Assembly: GCA_001769385.1 (NCBI GenBank)
Contig: MEPB01000094.1
Coordinates: forward strand, 1 to 64,000
DNA: 64,000 bases
Source of the DNA: Bacteroidetes bacterium RIFCSPLOWO2_12_FULL_35_15
Lineage (GTDB): Bacteria > Bacteroidota > Bacteroidia > 2-12-FULL-35-15
Direction: 5' to 3'
The notes beneath the pieces were generated by a model that saw only the letters and a list, made by a program, of their open reading frames with translations, ran no database searches and was not told where the DNA came from. The number at the start of each line of letters is the position of its first letter. Position 1 is the first letter of the stretch. This document shows positions 9,181-17,884 of the stretch, one piece after another. Position numbers and translations under genes: made by a program.

Positions 9181-9245
9181 GGTTAGGTTTTTATAAAATG
9201 ATTATTTTTATCTTTGCAAGAAAAAAATAAAAAAAAATAAAAAAA

Positions 9246-9680
9246 ATGGAAAATCAGAACTACAAAAACCACAGAAGATTGGTACCAATGTTTCATTACT
9301 TCTTGTTTGCTCTTATTACTTTAGTTTTAATAGGTTCGTTTGTCAATCTATATAAATCAATTGGAGATCATGAACGGATTTATTCGGCAGATCTTATCGT
9401 TTCGCTTTCAATAGCCATGTTATTTTCATTTTTCTTTATGCGGATTTTTGCCTTGAAAGCGCAGGACCGTGCTATTCGTGCGGAAGAAAACTTACGCCAT
9501 TTTGCTTTAACCGGAAAATTGTTAGATACACGTTTAGGTGTTAAGCAAGTTATAGCCTTACGTTTTTCGTCTGATGATGAATTTGTTGAACTTGCAAAAA
9601 AGGCTGCTGATAGTAATATGAGTGCAGAAGCTATTAAAAAAGCTATTAAAAACTGGAAAGGCGATTATTACAGAGCTTAG
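9246..9680 (+). CDS. DUF6526 family membrane protein
   Basis: The 144-residue protein has two membrane helices (about 14-35 and 47-66). A soluble segment opens with AQDRAIRAEENLRHF and closes with a short amphipathic tail ending GDYYRA. The ordered motif and the length match the DUF6526 family, found almost only in Bacteroidota and of unknown function. It starts 65 bases after the ABC exporter in the same direction and may be co-transcribed, although the A-rich spacer could hold its own promoter. Confidence 0.85.
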   Translation: MENQNYKNHRRLVPMFHYFLFALITLVLIGSFVNLYKSIGDHERIYSADLIVSLSIAMLFSFFFMRIFALKAQDRAIRAEENLRHFALTGKLLDTRLGVKQVIALRFSSDDEFVELAKKAADSNMSAEAIKKAIKNWKGDYYRA

Positions 9681-9685
9681 TTTTT

Positions 9686-10345
9686 TTATTTTAGTTTTCT
9701 TTTCTGAAGAAAGCGGGGAGTATTTATTTCGATAGGACAAAAGGTGTTTTTAAAGAGCACCTTTTTCTTTTGGAACCCACCCAGTTTATTATCATAGATC
9801 AAACAATAATATCCTTGGGTAAAATCCGAAATATCAACCGAATTGCCATTGCCTTGCTTTTCGATAACTCCATAAGGATCGTAAATAATATAATATGTAT
9901 CGCTTGAAAACTCAATCGTTTGATTATGATTGGTGATCATATACATCACAGCATCTTTTTTTGAGTAGTACGAAATAGCATCTGAAAACCTGCTTATTTT
10001 ATCATAGCCTTTTTGCCGAACACGATACTTGTTCTCGCCACTATGAAATGATACAGGGACAGAATAGGAATTAGGACTTGGTGTCCCGACACCATCGACT
10101 TCTCCGACTTTTATCCATTTATCATAAATATATTGCTCAACATAAAAAGGTAAGGATCCATTTTCACTTTTTGCGGTCCAGTTAACCAGTCCATCGTTAC
10201 TGATCGTAAAGGATAAAATTTCATAAGTGGAAATTACTTTTTCTCTCTTTACCGTATTTTCGCTGCCTCCATTATCTGCTATGGATTTGATTGGCTGCAA
10301 AACCAAAAGAGCAAAAATAAATAAAATGTAAACCGGACTTTTCAT
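9686..10345 (-). CDS. Hypothetical secreted protein
   Basis: The 219-residue protein has a signal peptide (about 1-23, ending SIADNG) and a mostly beta sequence. Segments such as FTISNDGLVNWTAKSENG, KWIKVGEVDG and NKYRVRQKGYDK resemble fibronectin III or Ig-like sandwich modules. There is a short basic C-terminus. No T9SS tail is evident, although the strand-rich C-terminal third (YGVIEKQGN, FTQGYYCLIYDNKLG) loosely recalls a sorting domain. It stands alone and converges on the DUF6526 gene. The function is not recognised. Confidence 0.6.
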   Translation of the reverse strand: MKSPVYILFIFALLVLQPIKSIADNGGSENTVKREKVISTYEILSFTISNDGLVNWTAKSENGSLPFYVEQYIYDKWIKVGEVDGVGTPSPNSYSVPVSFHSGENKYRVRQKGYDKISRFSDAISYYSKKDAVMYMITNHNQTIEFSSDTYYIIYDPYGVIEKQGNGNSVDISDFTQGYYCLIYDNKLGGFQKKKVLFKNTFCPIEINTPRFLQKRKLK

Positions 10346-11205
10346 CGTATTTTTTCTTGTTTTTAATCAAACAAAAGTAGATTACAATAAAAAAGCTTTT
10401 TACTTAAGAAGTAAAAGTAATTAACAATTGTATGTTAATTAAGTGGTAGATTTCAATGATAGATTGGCATTTATCAATTGTTAATAGTGTTAATAACTAT
10501 GATTTATTTAAATTTTATAAAAATAATTAACAGTATTAATAGTGTTCATTCCGACCATAGCACCATAACTGTTCAAAACATATTAATCTTTTACTTTCTT
10601 TTTCTGCCGCAAAAAGAAAGCGGCAAATACCTGCTAGGTATTTGAGCGAGTATGTGTGAAGGAAGAAAACCCACCACAAAAACCAACCCCAAGTCTTCGT
10701 TTGCACACATCCTGGCACATCATAAATAATGTCCTCTGGACATTATTATACTCAGTCCTCCACAAAAGCCCTTGCGCCATATCTCCACGAAACTTGGCTA
10801 ACCCTTCATGCCGGCTCTTTCACTAAAAAAGTTCGCTGAACTTTTTCTTAACGTTCAGCCCCGCACTTTTTGTGGACGTCAGCCGCACCGCTGTTAATTT
10901 TCTTTTGTGCAGAATTTAATTTGGTAAGAGCGCGTGAGACTTGAACAAACGCGACGCCGAGTTGCATGTGTGGAGCGATCGTTTGTTCTTGATTTTTTCG
11001 TTCTTTTTGATCAAGCAAAAAGAACAAAAGGACAAAACTTACAAGGTTTCGAACAGTAAAGTTTTTTCCTGAGCGAAGCCGAAGGGTTCAAAATAACAAT
11101 GCTTGTAAATAAATTGCTGCTCCCATTTTTAAAATCAATTATTAATCGAGTTCAGGTTATTAGTAATCACTTGAATGTGTCGGAAATAACAAATTTCGTT
11201 GGAAA
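10346..11205. other. Long intergenic region made of degenerate repeats
   Basis: Nothing with a convincing coding pattern is seen in these 860 bases. GC content is locally higher between about 10600 and 11000 than in neighbouring genes. The interval contains CTTTCTTTTT/AAAAAGAAAG (about 10585-10620) and GTTCTTTTT/AAAAAGAAC (about 11001-11026) inverted repeats. It also holds a segment, 11062-11161, repeated at 63128-63230. It looks like accumulated dispersed repeats. Confidence 0.6.
11062..11161 (-). repeat. Dispersed repeat, copy 1
   Basis: Read on the minus strand this begins ataacctgaactcgattaa, continues through attgattttaaaaatgggag and tatttacaagca, and ends in a cccttcggcttcgctcagg motif. 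The same order of blocks, clearly homologous but diverged, is found on the plus strand at 63128-63230. No reading frame is shared. Confidence 0.8.
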
Positions 11206-12444
11206 CTATTTTATGGAAGTACTTGTTACAAAAAGAGTCTGATATTGTTTTTTGCAAAAGTTGGAATCTGTTTCAGTTACATTGATACATCCGCTGGTGC
11301 CACCCCAATTTAAAGTAATGGAATTTGTATTATCGTTTTTTACAACGCTGCAATCAGAAGGGAAGGTCCATAGGTAAGTGGAATTGGCATGCATGGGAAC
11401 AGTGTAAGTAACCTCTTTTTCTTGCTCCGGAACAAAGGATTTTCCGGTAATGACAGGAGTAGGGATCAATCCAAAATCATAAGCTGTCCAAAGTGTAGAA
11501 AAATAATTTTTGTCCTTCGAAAAAAAACCTCGTCTCCCGCCTTCATATTTGCATTTACCGGGATCTATTAAAAGTGCATGACTTAATTTATTCACTTTAT
11601 AAAAAATGACCGCATCTTTTTTTTCTGAATTTTTGTAAACGTTACGTTCAATATCTTTAATGTTTACATAATTTTCTATTGTTTCATCCGGTAATGAGCT
11701 TATTCCATGAACATCGGTCCATTGTTTCATCAGCTCAACACCATTTCTTTTATTTACCACCCAATCGCTGTTCCCCTGGTAAATGATCATTCGAGGGTAA
11801 TTGCCCGAATAATAAGGGTTTTGTTTCCGAACAATATTCCCCCATTTTTTTGCTGATTTTACACGTAAGCCTAACATTCCCATCATTGCCGTGATGTATC
11901 CGTTTCCCGATTTAAAAGCTCCACCGGCAAATATGGCGCCTGCATTGAATGTTTCGGGATAATCAGCCATCATGATCACACTCATGGCTGCACCTGCCGA
12001 AAGTCCGGTTATAAATACTTTTCCCGAATCAATAGCATAATTGCTTTTCATGTGATCGATCATTTGCATGATGGAATAATTTTCTCCCCTGTTTTTATTC
12101 GCATGTTTCCGTTTGAAAAACTTAAAACATTTCATTGGATTGTTGATGGAGCGCATTTGCGGATACAACACATAAAAGCCATATTCATCGGCTAATTTAT
12201 TCCAATCGGTTTGCCTGGCCACTTTTCCGGCACATTGCAAACAACCATGCAATACCACAACCATTGGTGCTGATTTTGTTTTATCAAAATTTGGAGGCGC
12301 ATGCAGGTACATTTTTAAATGTCCTTTGTTCTTTCCAAAATGCTTGACACGTTTTAGATCTTGTGAATGAAGGGGAGAGCAAAAAATAAGAATGAAAAAA
12401 AACAGTGTGATTGTTTTAGAAAAAAGCGAAGCAGTGAAATTCAT
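11206..12444 (-). CDS. PHB depolymerase-family esterase with C-terminal Ig/PKD-like domain
   Basis: The 412-residue protein starts with a signal peptide (to about LHSQ). It has the esterase-PHB/LpqC fold: VVLHGCLQCAGK near residue 65, nucleophile elbow GLSAGAAMS (about 150), and a late catalytic His in KLSHALLIDPG. About 85 C-terminal residues (TPVITGKSF to the end) form a PKD-like beta module with a Cys pair. The family hydrolyses polyhydroxybutyrate or feruloyl and acetyl esters of plant polymers, and the actual substrate cannot be read here. It is secreted. Whether it belongs to the minus-strand cassette-like block is uncertain, because no spacer repeat separates it from the next gene. Confidence 0.87.
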   Translation of the reverse strand: MNFTASLFSKTITLFFFILIFCSPLHSQDLKRVKHFGKNKGHLKMYLHAPPNFDKTKSAPMVVVLHGCLQCAGKVARQTDWNKLADEYGFYVLYPQMRSINNPMKCFKFFKRKHANKNRGENYSIMQMIDHMKSNYAIDSGKVFITGLSAGAAMSVIMMADYPETFNAGAIFAGGAFKSGNGYITAMMGMLGLRVKSAKKWGNIVRKQNPYYSGNYPRMIIYQGNSDWVVNKRNGVELMKQWTDVHGISSLPDETIENYVNIKDIERNVYKNSEKKDAVIFYKVNKLSHALLIDPGKCKYEGGRRGFFSKDKNYFSTLWTAYDFGLIPTPVITGKSFVPEQEKEVTYTVPMHANSTYLWTFPSDCSVVKNDNTNSITLNWGGTSGCINVTETDSNFCKKQYQTLFVTSTSIK

Positions 12445-12514
12445 TTTTAAAATTATGAAGAATTGATTTTTGTTAATTTCAAGAACCTAAGGGTTTGCTT
12501 TTACGGGTTGGTTT

Positions 12515-12853
12515 CTATTTCTTCCAGGTCGTTTTTATATAGGTAGCTTTTGAAAATTCTTCTCCATTGATTTTTGTATTTCCAGCTATTCCACCTAAAT
12601 ATCCAAGCGTGTTGCAGTCGGAATTAATTACTTCAGTTGTCATGTCTGCCCCACATGTTCCAGGTTCAAACGTGTAAACAGTATTTCCTTGAAAAGTATA
12701 TTCTTTAACAGTTGCGTTGTTGCAAGTTGAAGATTTATTGAATTCTTTAATTTTTTCCTCTACACAGGTTGGTGTCCCTTTTTCAATGTGTAGTTTATTA
12801 CAAGCAGCGAACACTGCAACTAGGATTACTAAAATAAATGTTATTTTTTTCAT
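12515..12853 (-). CDS. Small Cys-containing lipoprotein, hypothetical
   Basis: The 112-residue product begins with a lipoprotein signal (VAVFAACNK, Cys about 18). It then has four or five further Cys (TCVEEKI, STCNN, GTCGAD, NSDCNTLGYLGG) compatible with disulfides in the periplasm. The closing segment GGIAGNTKINGEEFSKAT is typical of small Bacteroidota lipoproteins of unknown function. It lies 70 bases before the esterase gene in the same direction and after a spacer carrying the cassette-type repeat. Confidence 0.7.
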   Translation of the reverse strand: MKKITFILVILVAVFAACNKLHIEKGTPTCVEEKIKEFNKSSTCNNATVKEYTFQGNTVYTFEPGTCGADMTTEVINSDCNTLGYLGGIAGNTKINGEEFSKATYIKTTWKK

Positions 12854-12931
12854 GGTGTAAATTTTAATTGTGAAAATATTTTATCGTTTTATAATTTTTC
12901 AAATCGGTTTTCAGCTAGGATGTTACGAAAT

Positions 12932-13133
12932 GTTTAACACTTGACTAAAGCTAGCACAAATATAAATTAAAAGCAGAATAGGAGATGGCAAATGTTTAGA
13001 AATAAATTTATGCAAATGCACTAAACCCATCCTATTGCAAAAAAAAAAATTGTCACAGGGGAAATTTTCTTTCGATTCATATTTTCTATCAGTCGAAATA
13101 CACTACGGTCGTGACACTCAGCAGTCGTTAAAC
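12932..13133. repeat. attC-like spacer site C
   Basis: The spacer is bounded by GTTTAAC (12932-12938) and its exact reverse complement GTTAAAC (13127-13133). These fit the integron attC R''/R' consensus (RYYYAAC, GTTRRRY). Inside is a segment (about 12957-13036) shared with site A at 17109: cacaaatataaattaaaagc followed by gcaaatgtttagaaataaat. No integrase gene is present, so the assignment as a recombination site is a hypothesis. Confidence 0.45.
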
Positions 13134-13172
13134 ATAGTTCGTAAAATAAAAAATAAAAACGGTGTTTTTTTG

Positions 13173-14093
13173 TTATTTTTTGATGATTTTTTTATTTATT
13201 TTTTCTCCTAAACTGTTTTCAAATGTTGCAAAATAAATTCCTGTTGGTAAATCGCTAATGTCAATATCTATTGATTGTTTTTTTTGATTTCTTATTTCAA
13301 TTATTTTTTCTCCAAGTAAATTATAAATAAAAATTCGATAATCTTTTTTCTTAAGGAAGGTAATGTTAAATTTATCTTCAACCGGATTTGGAAAATAATG
13401 AATTCCATCTGTATCTTCAGATATTTCAATCATTCCGACATGGTATGGATTTTCACATTCAGCAGGAGTAACAAGAAGAAAGCTTGTTGTAATATCTTGA
13501 AAACAAGAAAAACTATAAAAATGGAAATCTACAACACCTTGAGAGCAATTTCTATATGTAGGAAATAGATAATTCATGGAGCCAATATGTTCAATAATTG
13601 CACCTGTTATACCTACTGATGAATTTGCTGAATCGCTTGTAAATAAAACCCTATGAGAGTTCGAGTTTATCATTAATGATGATATACTATCAACTTTAAC
13701 AATTGATTTGGAGCAATTCATATCGCTGGTATCAACACCCAAGTCCCATTTGTCGTTCACCTGTGCACCAAAGTTGTAAAGTATATTAAATGTGTTATTG
13801 TTTAAATAAAAAACAGTATCTCCGTTATTGTAAGTATAGTCATTCCACTTCCCGGAACTGACTAATCCTATTGGTGGGGATTGAGTATAAATGTCTTCGG
13901 TTGTTTTTAATATTTGACAAGTCTTTCCAAACAAAATAGTATCATGTGTATATTCAATTTTGACAACCCCATTAATTCCAATATTCCAAAATTTATAATT
14001 CCATATTGCGCCTTGACCAATCCAAGGGGTTGTTTGAGCTTTTGTCCCCAATGCTGTTGCAATAACAAACGAAAGAATTATTATTTTTTTCAT
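13173..14093 (-). CDS. Secreted protein with T9SS type A sorting domain
   Basis: Read from ATG 14093, where the signal peptide MKKIIILSF begins (an in-frame ATG at 14114 would add seven residues before it). The protein of about 306 residues has a secretion signal, a beta-rich body of about 210 residues with no recognised domain, and a C-terminal T9SS sorting domain. That domain contains IHYFPNPVEDKFNI, YNLLGEKI and DLPTGIYFATFEN and ends in basic residues (KINKKIIKK). Such proteins cross the outer membrane through T9SS and stay on the surface or are released. It immediately follows the truncated toxin remnant. Confidence 0.85.
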   Translation of the reverse strand: MKKIIILSFVIATALGTKAQTTPWIGQGAIWNYKFWNIGINGVVKIEYTHDTILFGKTCQILKTTEDIYTQSPPIGLVSSGKWNDYTYNNGDTVFYLNNNTFNILYNFGAQVNDKWDLGVDTSDMNCSKSIVKVDSISSLMINSNSHRVLFTSDSANSSVGITGAIIEHIGSMNYLFPTYRNCSQGVVDFHFYSFSCFQDITTSFLLVTPAECENPYHVGMIEISEDTDGIHYFPNPVEDKFNITFLKKKDYRIFIYNLLGEKIIEIRNQKKQSIDIDISDLPTGIYFATFENSLGEKINKKIIKK

Positions 14094-14110
14094 GTGAATG
14101 ATTTTAGCAG

Positions 14111-14236
14111 TCATGCTGTTAACTTGATTAGTTTTTCAGCAAAATTTCTTGAGCCATTATGTTTTATCCAATATTTTAAAACTTCTCTTCTATGTCTACC
14201 TGCCGTTTCAGTCCAAATTACATTCCTTTTAGCCAT
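14111..14236 (-). pseudogene. Truncated ParE/RelE-family toxin
   Basis: A frame starting at ATG 14236, overlapping the antitoxin gene by 19 bases, encodes 41 residues. It opens MAKRNVIWTETAG and continues with REVLKYWIKHNGS, then stops after KLIKLTA. This matches the first 40% of ParE/RelE toxins (about 95-100 residues; compare the intact one at 36203). The catalytic beta-sheet and C-terminus are absent. The stop is followed directly by the start of the T9SS gene, and a GTTAAC palindrome lies at the join (14118-14123). The toxin is very probably inactive. Confidence 0.75.
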
Positions 14237-14460
14237 TTCAAGTCGTCTTTGTCTAATTGGGCTTGAGAAATCAACTTTCCATTTTTAATATCCTCGTCAC
14301 TTAATTGAAGCATTAAAATTTGTTCTTCAGGTAATTCCACAATGTCTTTATCGACAGCACTTGTCTTAACCAACTGATAAAGAGCTGATAGATAATCTTT
14401 ATTAGAAATTGTCAAAAGTTTGTCGATAATGTTATTTCTTAAAATGTCTGTTGTACTCAT
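14218..14460 (-). CDS. Antitoxin of a ParE/RelE-type module (orphaned)
   Basis: The 80-residue protein has the layout of short Bacteroidota antitoxins. A helical N-terminus (IIDKLLTISNKDYLSALYQL) is followed by an acidic linker and a C-terminal toxin-wrapping segment (SDEDIKNGKLISQAQLDKDD, then LKWLKGM). Its last codons overlap the start of the truncated toxin frame, as in intact modules. With its toxin reduced to 41 residues, it would be an orphan that might still neutralise related toxins, such as the one at 36203; this is inference. Confidence 0.7.
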   Translation of the reverse strand: MSTTDILRNNIIDKLLTISNKDYLSALYQLVKTSAVDKDIVELPEEQILMLQLSDEDIKNGKLISQAQLDKDDLKWLKGM

Positions 14461-14567
14461 TGGCCAATTATTTTCTCAAATAAATATCGTAATTTTCTGG
14501 CTGTTTACAAAATGCTGCAAAATGATTTATCACCTATACGATGACCGGAATTTCTCCAACGTTTGCC

Positions 14568-14715
14568 ATTAACGATTCGCTAGGTTATGAGGCCGACTCG
14601 TAAAACGAAATTATAAAATTATCGGTGGCAAAAACTAATAAAAAATAAATTTAATACGCTCTGAAAAATATTTGCAAATGCACTTGCTCCGCATTTATTT
14701 TAGTGTTAGTAGCAG
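14568..14715. repeat. attC-like spacer site B
   Basis: The right part (about 14642-14715) closely matches site A: aataaatttaatacgctctg, then atttgcaaat, a short hairpin region and tagtgttagtagcag. The left end ccattaacgattcgct parallels ctactaacgaacgaagct of site A. Together they form an element of about 150 bp between imperfect inverted ends (ATTAACG and GTTAGTAG), filling most of the gap between the S41 peptidase gene and the antitoxin gene. The remaining spacer sequence shows nothing else. Confidence 0.5.
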
Positions 14716-14784
14716 ACCAATGTATATTCATGTCAGTTGTCTGTGATTACTCTGTTGCTCTGATTCAAGCAGAGTAAAAATCAA

Positions 14785-17091
14785 TTATTTAGCTTCGTTT
14801 GCTAATTCTATTGCTGTTTCTAAAAACTCATCTCTACTTTCAATGACACCTTTAATTGTTTTAGAAACAAAGACATTAGGAATTATCCCAACACCATGCT
14901 GTTGGCTGCCATCATGTTTAATTACTTTCATTCCCGTCCATGAAACTTGGTAATGCCCTGGCAATACAAAGGAATTAACATTCCCATTCGTTCCTGCTGT
15001 TGGCTGACCAACTATTGTTGCTAACTTATAACCTTCAATAAAGCCCATATAACTTTCAGAATAACTGATAGCACTGCCATCAGTTATAAAAATAATTTTC
15101 GCATTGATGTGCGGCTTTTTTGCCTTCATCTCCCATCCTCCCTTTTCATATCCTGCAATCTTTTCCTGATCTGGATAAATAAATTCAGGCACGAACATCC
15201 ATTTATCTTTATCATTTTTTGTTAAGAGATATGAAATTAATTCATGATTCCCGTTTGGATATCCTCTCAAATCGCAAATGACTGCTTTAGCTTTTGTAAG
15301 CTGTGGCAATAAGCTATCAATAGTCTTCATTTCAATAAGGTCTAAATTCAAATAGATAATATCATTGCCTATGAGTTTATATTTAAAATTTGACGATGAT
15401 ATGGAATTATCACAACCTCTTGAATCAGGTTCAATATTGCGCGTTAATTCAACTAGAGTATTATTTACCACTATGGACAATTTGGAATCTTTATCCCCAG
15501 TCAAAGACGTAGTATTGGCCCTATAAGCTAACCATCCCGAAGTAGCAGCAGAAATCCTTCTTTCAATATTTTCAAAATACTTTTCAGGAGTAACTCCATT
15601 TATTTGAGTAACTATATCTCCAACTTTTAGCCTTAGATTACTATCGCAAACCTTAGTTATAGTTAATTTGTTTTCTATAAACTCCCAAGCGATTGGAGGA
15701 GTAAATGACCCCATAGATCCTCCAGAAACCCATATATGACCATCTTTTAATGGTGCGGTGAATTGCTGAAGTGTAATTAAAAAGTCATTTTCATTCTTGT
15801 CTTCATAAGATTTTAGTAATGCATTTCCTAATTCTTTTTCCCAATCTACATTGGCTACATCAAAATAGGGAAAAAAATGTTGAAATACATTCCATGTAAT
15901 AATTATATCTCCTAATCTAACTGGTAAGTCTATATCTTTTGTATTTATAGTTTTCAGAATACTATCTAATTCATTCTTCTTTGATTCAGGATAGGTATTT
16001 GAATCAGTGCAATAAAGCACTAATGGAACGATGCAGGAAATTCCACTACCAATATTTTTATTAATGGCTTCTCCAATTGTAGGTTCGGCTTCAAATATTT
16101 TTTTTCCTTTTTGAATTTCGGTAGTATTATTTTTTTTTATTGATACACACTTCTTTCCTTCAAAACTATCCTCACTAACTATTTTAATCGAATAATCGTC
16201 TCCCCAATAAATCCATGTTTTTTCTTTCATTGAAGTCCCAAGCTCGTCTGATTCAAAATCATTATTCTTGATTGGTATTTCAATCCATTTTTCATTTTCC
16301 TGATAAAAAAGTTTCAAATCATCTGTCAATAATTCACCGCTACCTTCCAAAAAACAACCTAAAGCAATACCTATAGCCATAGTATCCACATCACCTATAA
16401 TTTCATATTTTTTCCATCCATTTTCAGTAATTGGACTATTGTCCATATTATTAAAAAAACCGGTTTGACGATTGGGCTTATCTACCCGTAACCACAAATG
16501 ACCTGTACCTTTTGAGCCATCAATTAATTTTACCTCTCCAGTAAATTTTATTATTCTGCCATTATATTTCTGAGCGTCCACATAGGTCATAAGATTCCCA
16601 AATCCGGCAGATTTAGGTGAAGTTTTGTCAATTGCTATTTTTCGATTGACACGAATACTTCTATAAATATTTTCGCCTTGATACACCTTCATCCCATTAC
16701 TTACTCCTAAATGTTGCCAATAAGTAGGTTTGTAATTCTTTAGATTGGTCGGTGTAATTGAGTTAATATCGAATTTTACATTTTCTTCGGTATAATAAAA
16801 TTTTATTGTGGGAGCAATCGGATAAAAGAGGTCATGTAGTGTCTTAAAAAGTTCTTCTTTGGTTTGGCATTTTTCAACTTTTCCCGACCCATAAATAGAA
16901 AACTTTTCCCAATCAATATTCGCAGCCTGATCACTGGGATGGAAGTATTTCACATAGCCATAGACCTTTGCAAAGGTTTTAAGATTTTCAATTTTAGCAA
17001 GTGTTTCAAAACTGGGATTTGGAACAAAATTTTGTCCATGCCCAACCGTTTGGGTACAAAAAGTTGTCAAGATAAATAGATACTTTTTCAT
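14785..17091 (-). CDS. S41-family peptidase (tail-specific protease type)
   Basis: The 768-residue exported protein has a signal peptide (MKKYLFILTTFCTQTV). An N-terminal region of about 350 residues, partly carbohydrate-binding-like, includes a galactose-binding-type beta segment around residues 150-270. After a helical lid comes a PDZ-like segment (KVGDIVTQINGVTPEKYFE, about 500) and the S41 core. The core shows ICDLRGYPNGN, FITDGSAISYSES with the catalytic Ser, GQPTAGTNGNVN and GVGIIPNVFVS. It would cleave periplasmic or extracellular proteins. It is the longest gene of the minus-strand cassette-like block, with a repeat-type spacer on each side. Confidence 0.88.
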   Translation of the reverse strand: MKKYLFILTTFCTQTVGHGQNFVPNPSFETLAKIENLKTFAKVYGYVKYFHPSDQAANIDWEKFSIYGSGKVEKCQTKEELFKTLHDLFYPIAPTIKFYYTEENVKFDINSITPTNLKNYKPTYWQHLGVSNGMKVYQGENIYRSIRVNRKIAIDKTSPKSAGFGNLMTYVDAQKYNGRIIKFTGEVKLIDGSKGTGHLWLRVDKPNRQTGFFNNMDNSPITENGWKKYEIIGDVDTMAIGIALGCFLEGSGELLTDDLKLFYQENEKWIEIPIKNNDFESDELGTSMKEKTWIYWGDDYSIKIVSEDSFEGKKCVSIKKNNTTEIQKGKKIFEAEPTIGEAINKNIGSGISCIVPLVLYCTDSNTYPESKKNELDSILKTINTKDIDLPVRLGDIIITWNVFQHFFPYFDVANVDWEKELGNALLKSYEDKNENDFLITLQQFTAPLKDGHIWVSGGSMGSFTPPIAWEFIENKLTITKVCDSNLRLKVGDIVTQINGVTPEKYFENIERRISAATSGWLAYRANTTSLTGDKDSKLSIVVNNTLVELTRNIEPDSRGCDNSISSSNFKYKLIGNDIIYLNLDLIEMKTIDSLLPQLTKAKAVICDLRGYPNGNHELISYLLTKNDKDKWMFVPEFIYPDQEKIAGYEKGGWEMKAKKPHINAKIIFITDGSAISYSESYMGFIEGYKLATIVGQPTAGTNGNVNSFVLPGHYQVSWTGMKVIKHDGSQQHGVGIIPNVFVSKTIKGVIESRDEFLETAIELANEAK

Positions 17092-17108
17092 TGTCGGGGT
17101 TGTTTTGC

Positions 17109-17290
17109 CTTGCTACTAACGAACGAAGCTAAAAGATTGCGGATTTACTTGCACTCAGCTGTTCATTATCACAAATATAAATTAAAAGCACAACTGATTA
17201 TAGCAAATGTTTAGAAATAAATTTAATACGCTGTGACAAACATTTGCAAATGCAGAAACTCTGCATGTATTTTAGGTAGTGTTAGTGGTA
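17109..17290. repeat. attC-like spacer site A
   Basis: This fills the gap between the S41 start and the stop of the next gene. Ends CTACTAACG (17112-17120) and GTTAGTGGTAG (17280-17290) are imperfect inverted repeats. Inside lie a 10-bp pair GCAAATGTTT/AAACATTTGC, the 12-bp palindrome CATTTGCAAATG and the hairpin ATGCAGA/TCTGCAT. Shared blocks link it to sites B and C. Size, position directly after a stop codon and terminal symmetry resemble integron attC sites, but the R boxes deviate from the strict consensus. Confidence 0.5.
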
Positions 17291-17305
17291 GTTTTTTGTT
17301 TGGGT

Positions 17306-17857
17306 TTAACCATAAATTCCAACTAAATATTTCACCTCCATTAATAAATAAAAAAGTTGAAGAGCCAAAATACTAATTAATGAAGCACCTAAATATTTTT
17401 TTTTGTAGCTCAATTCTTTGTACGGAAATAGACTTAATATTAAACCAAGAATAAAACCAAATGCTGTGATAGTCACAATTAAAGTGGTAATTAACGCTTG
17501 TTTTACACCAGCTGAAGAAACGACTTGTCCCTGTAGATTTGTAGTTGTTCCTGTTGGTTGTACAATTGATAGAGTGATATTTATAAAAAGAATTGAAATA
17601 GAATAAATAAGCAATCGTCTTATTTTTCCCTTTGGAATACTTTCAAGGCTCTTGTTTTTAACATTTACTTTTTCTTGAACTATCTTTTGTTCTTTCTTGA
17701 TTTCTTCTATTTGCTCCGGAGAAATTTGTCTTCTATCCATTTCTAATTGCGCAGAATTCAATGCAGCCTCAATATAGTCTGAGCGTTTGGTTGTCAAAAT
17801 GGTTACTAATTGTTCATCAGTTTGCTTAGCCATTACTTCGTTAAAATCTATTGCCAT
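17306..17857 (-). CDS. Hypothetical two-helix membrane protein
   Basis: The 183-residue protein has a soluble helical N-terminal part starting MAIDFNEVMAKQTDEQLVTI with a basic ALNSAQLEMDRRQIS motif. That segment is shared by a number of Bacteroidota proteins that describe a residue-counting helix before a membrane anchor. Three hydrophobic segments follow (about 87-105, 125-145 and 158-178). No catalytic motif is present. It is flanked on both sides by GTTAGTGG-type ends, so it behaves like a single-gene cassette. The function is unknown. Confidence 0.65.
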   Translation of the reverse strand: MAIDFNEVMAKQTDEQLVTILTTKRSDYIEAALNSAQLEMDRRQISPEQIEEIKKEQKIVQEKVNVKNKSLESIPKGKIRRLLIYSISILFINITLSIVQPTGTTTNLQGQVVSSAGVKQALITTLIVTITAFGFILGLILSLFPYKELSYKKKYLGASLISILALQLFYLLMEVKYLVGIYG

Positions 17858-17884
17858 ATTTTTAAAAGTTTAGTACTTAAAATT

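Noticed and set aside
10536-10718. A 60-codon open frame on the minus strand
   Set aside because: It lies wholly in a repeat-rich spacer, starts MPGCVQTKTWGW with an implausible composition, and has no family or neighbour support.
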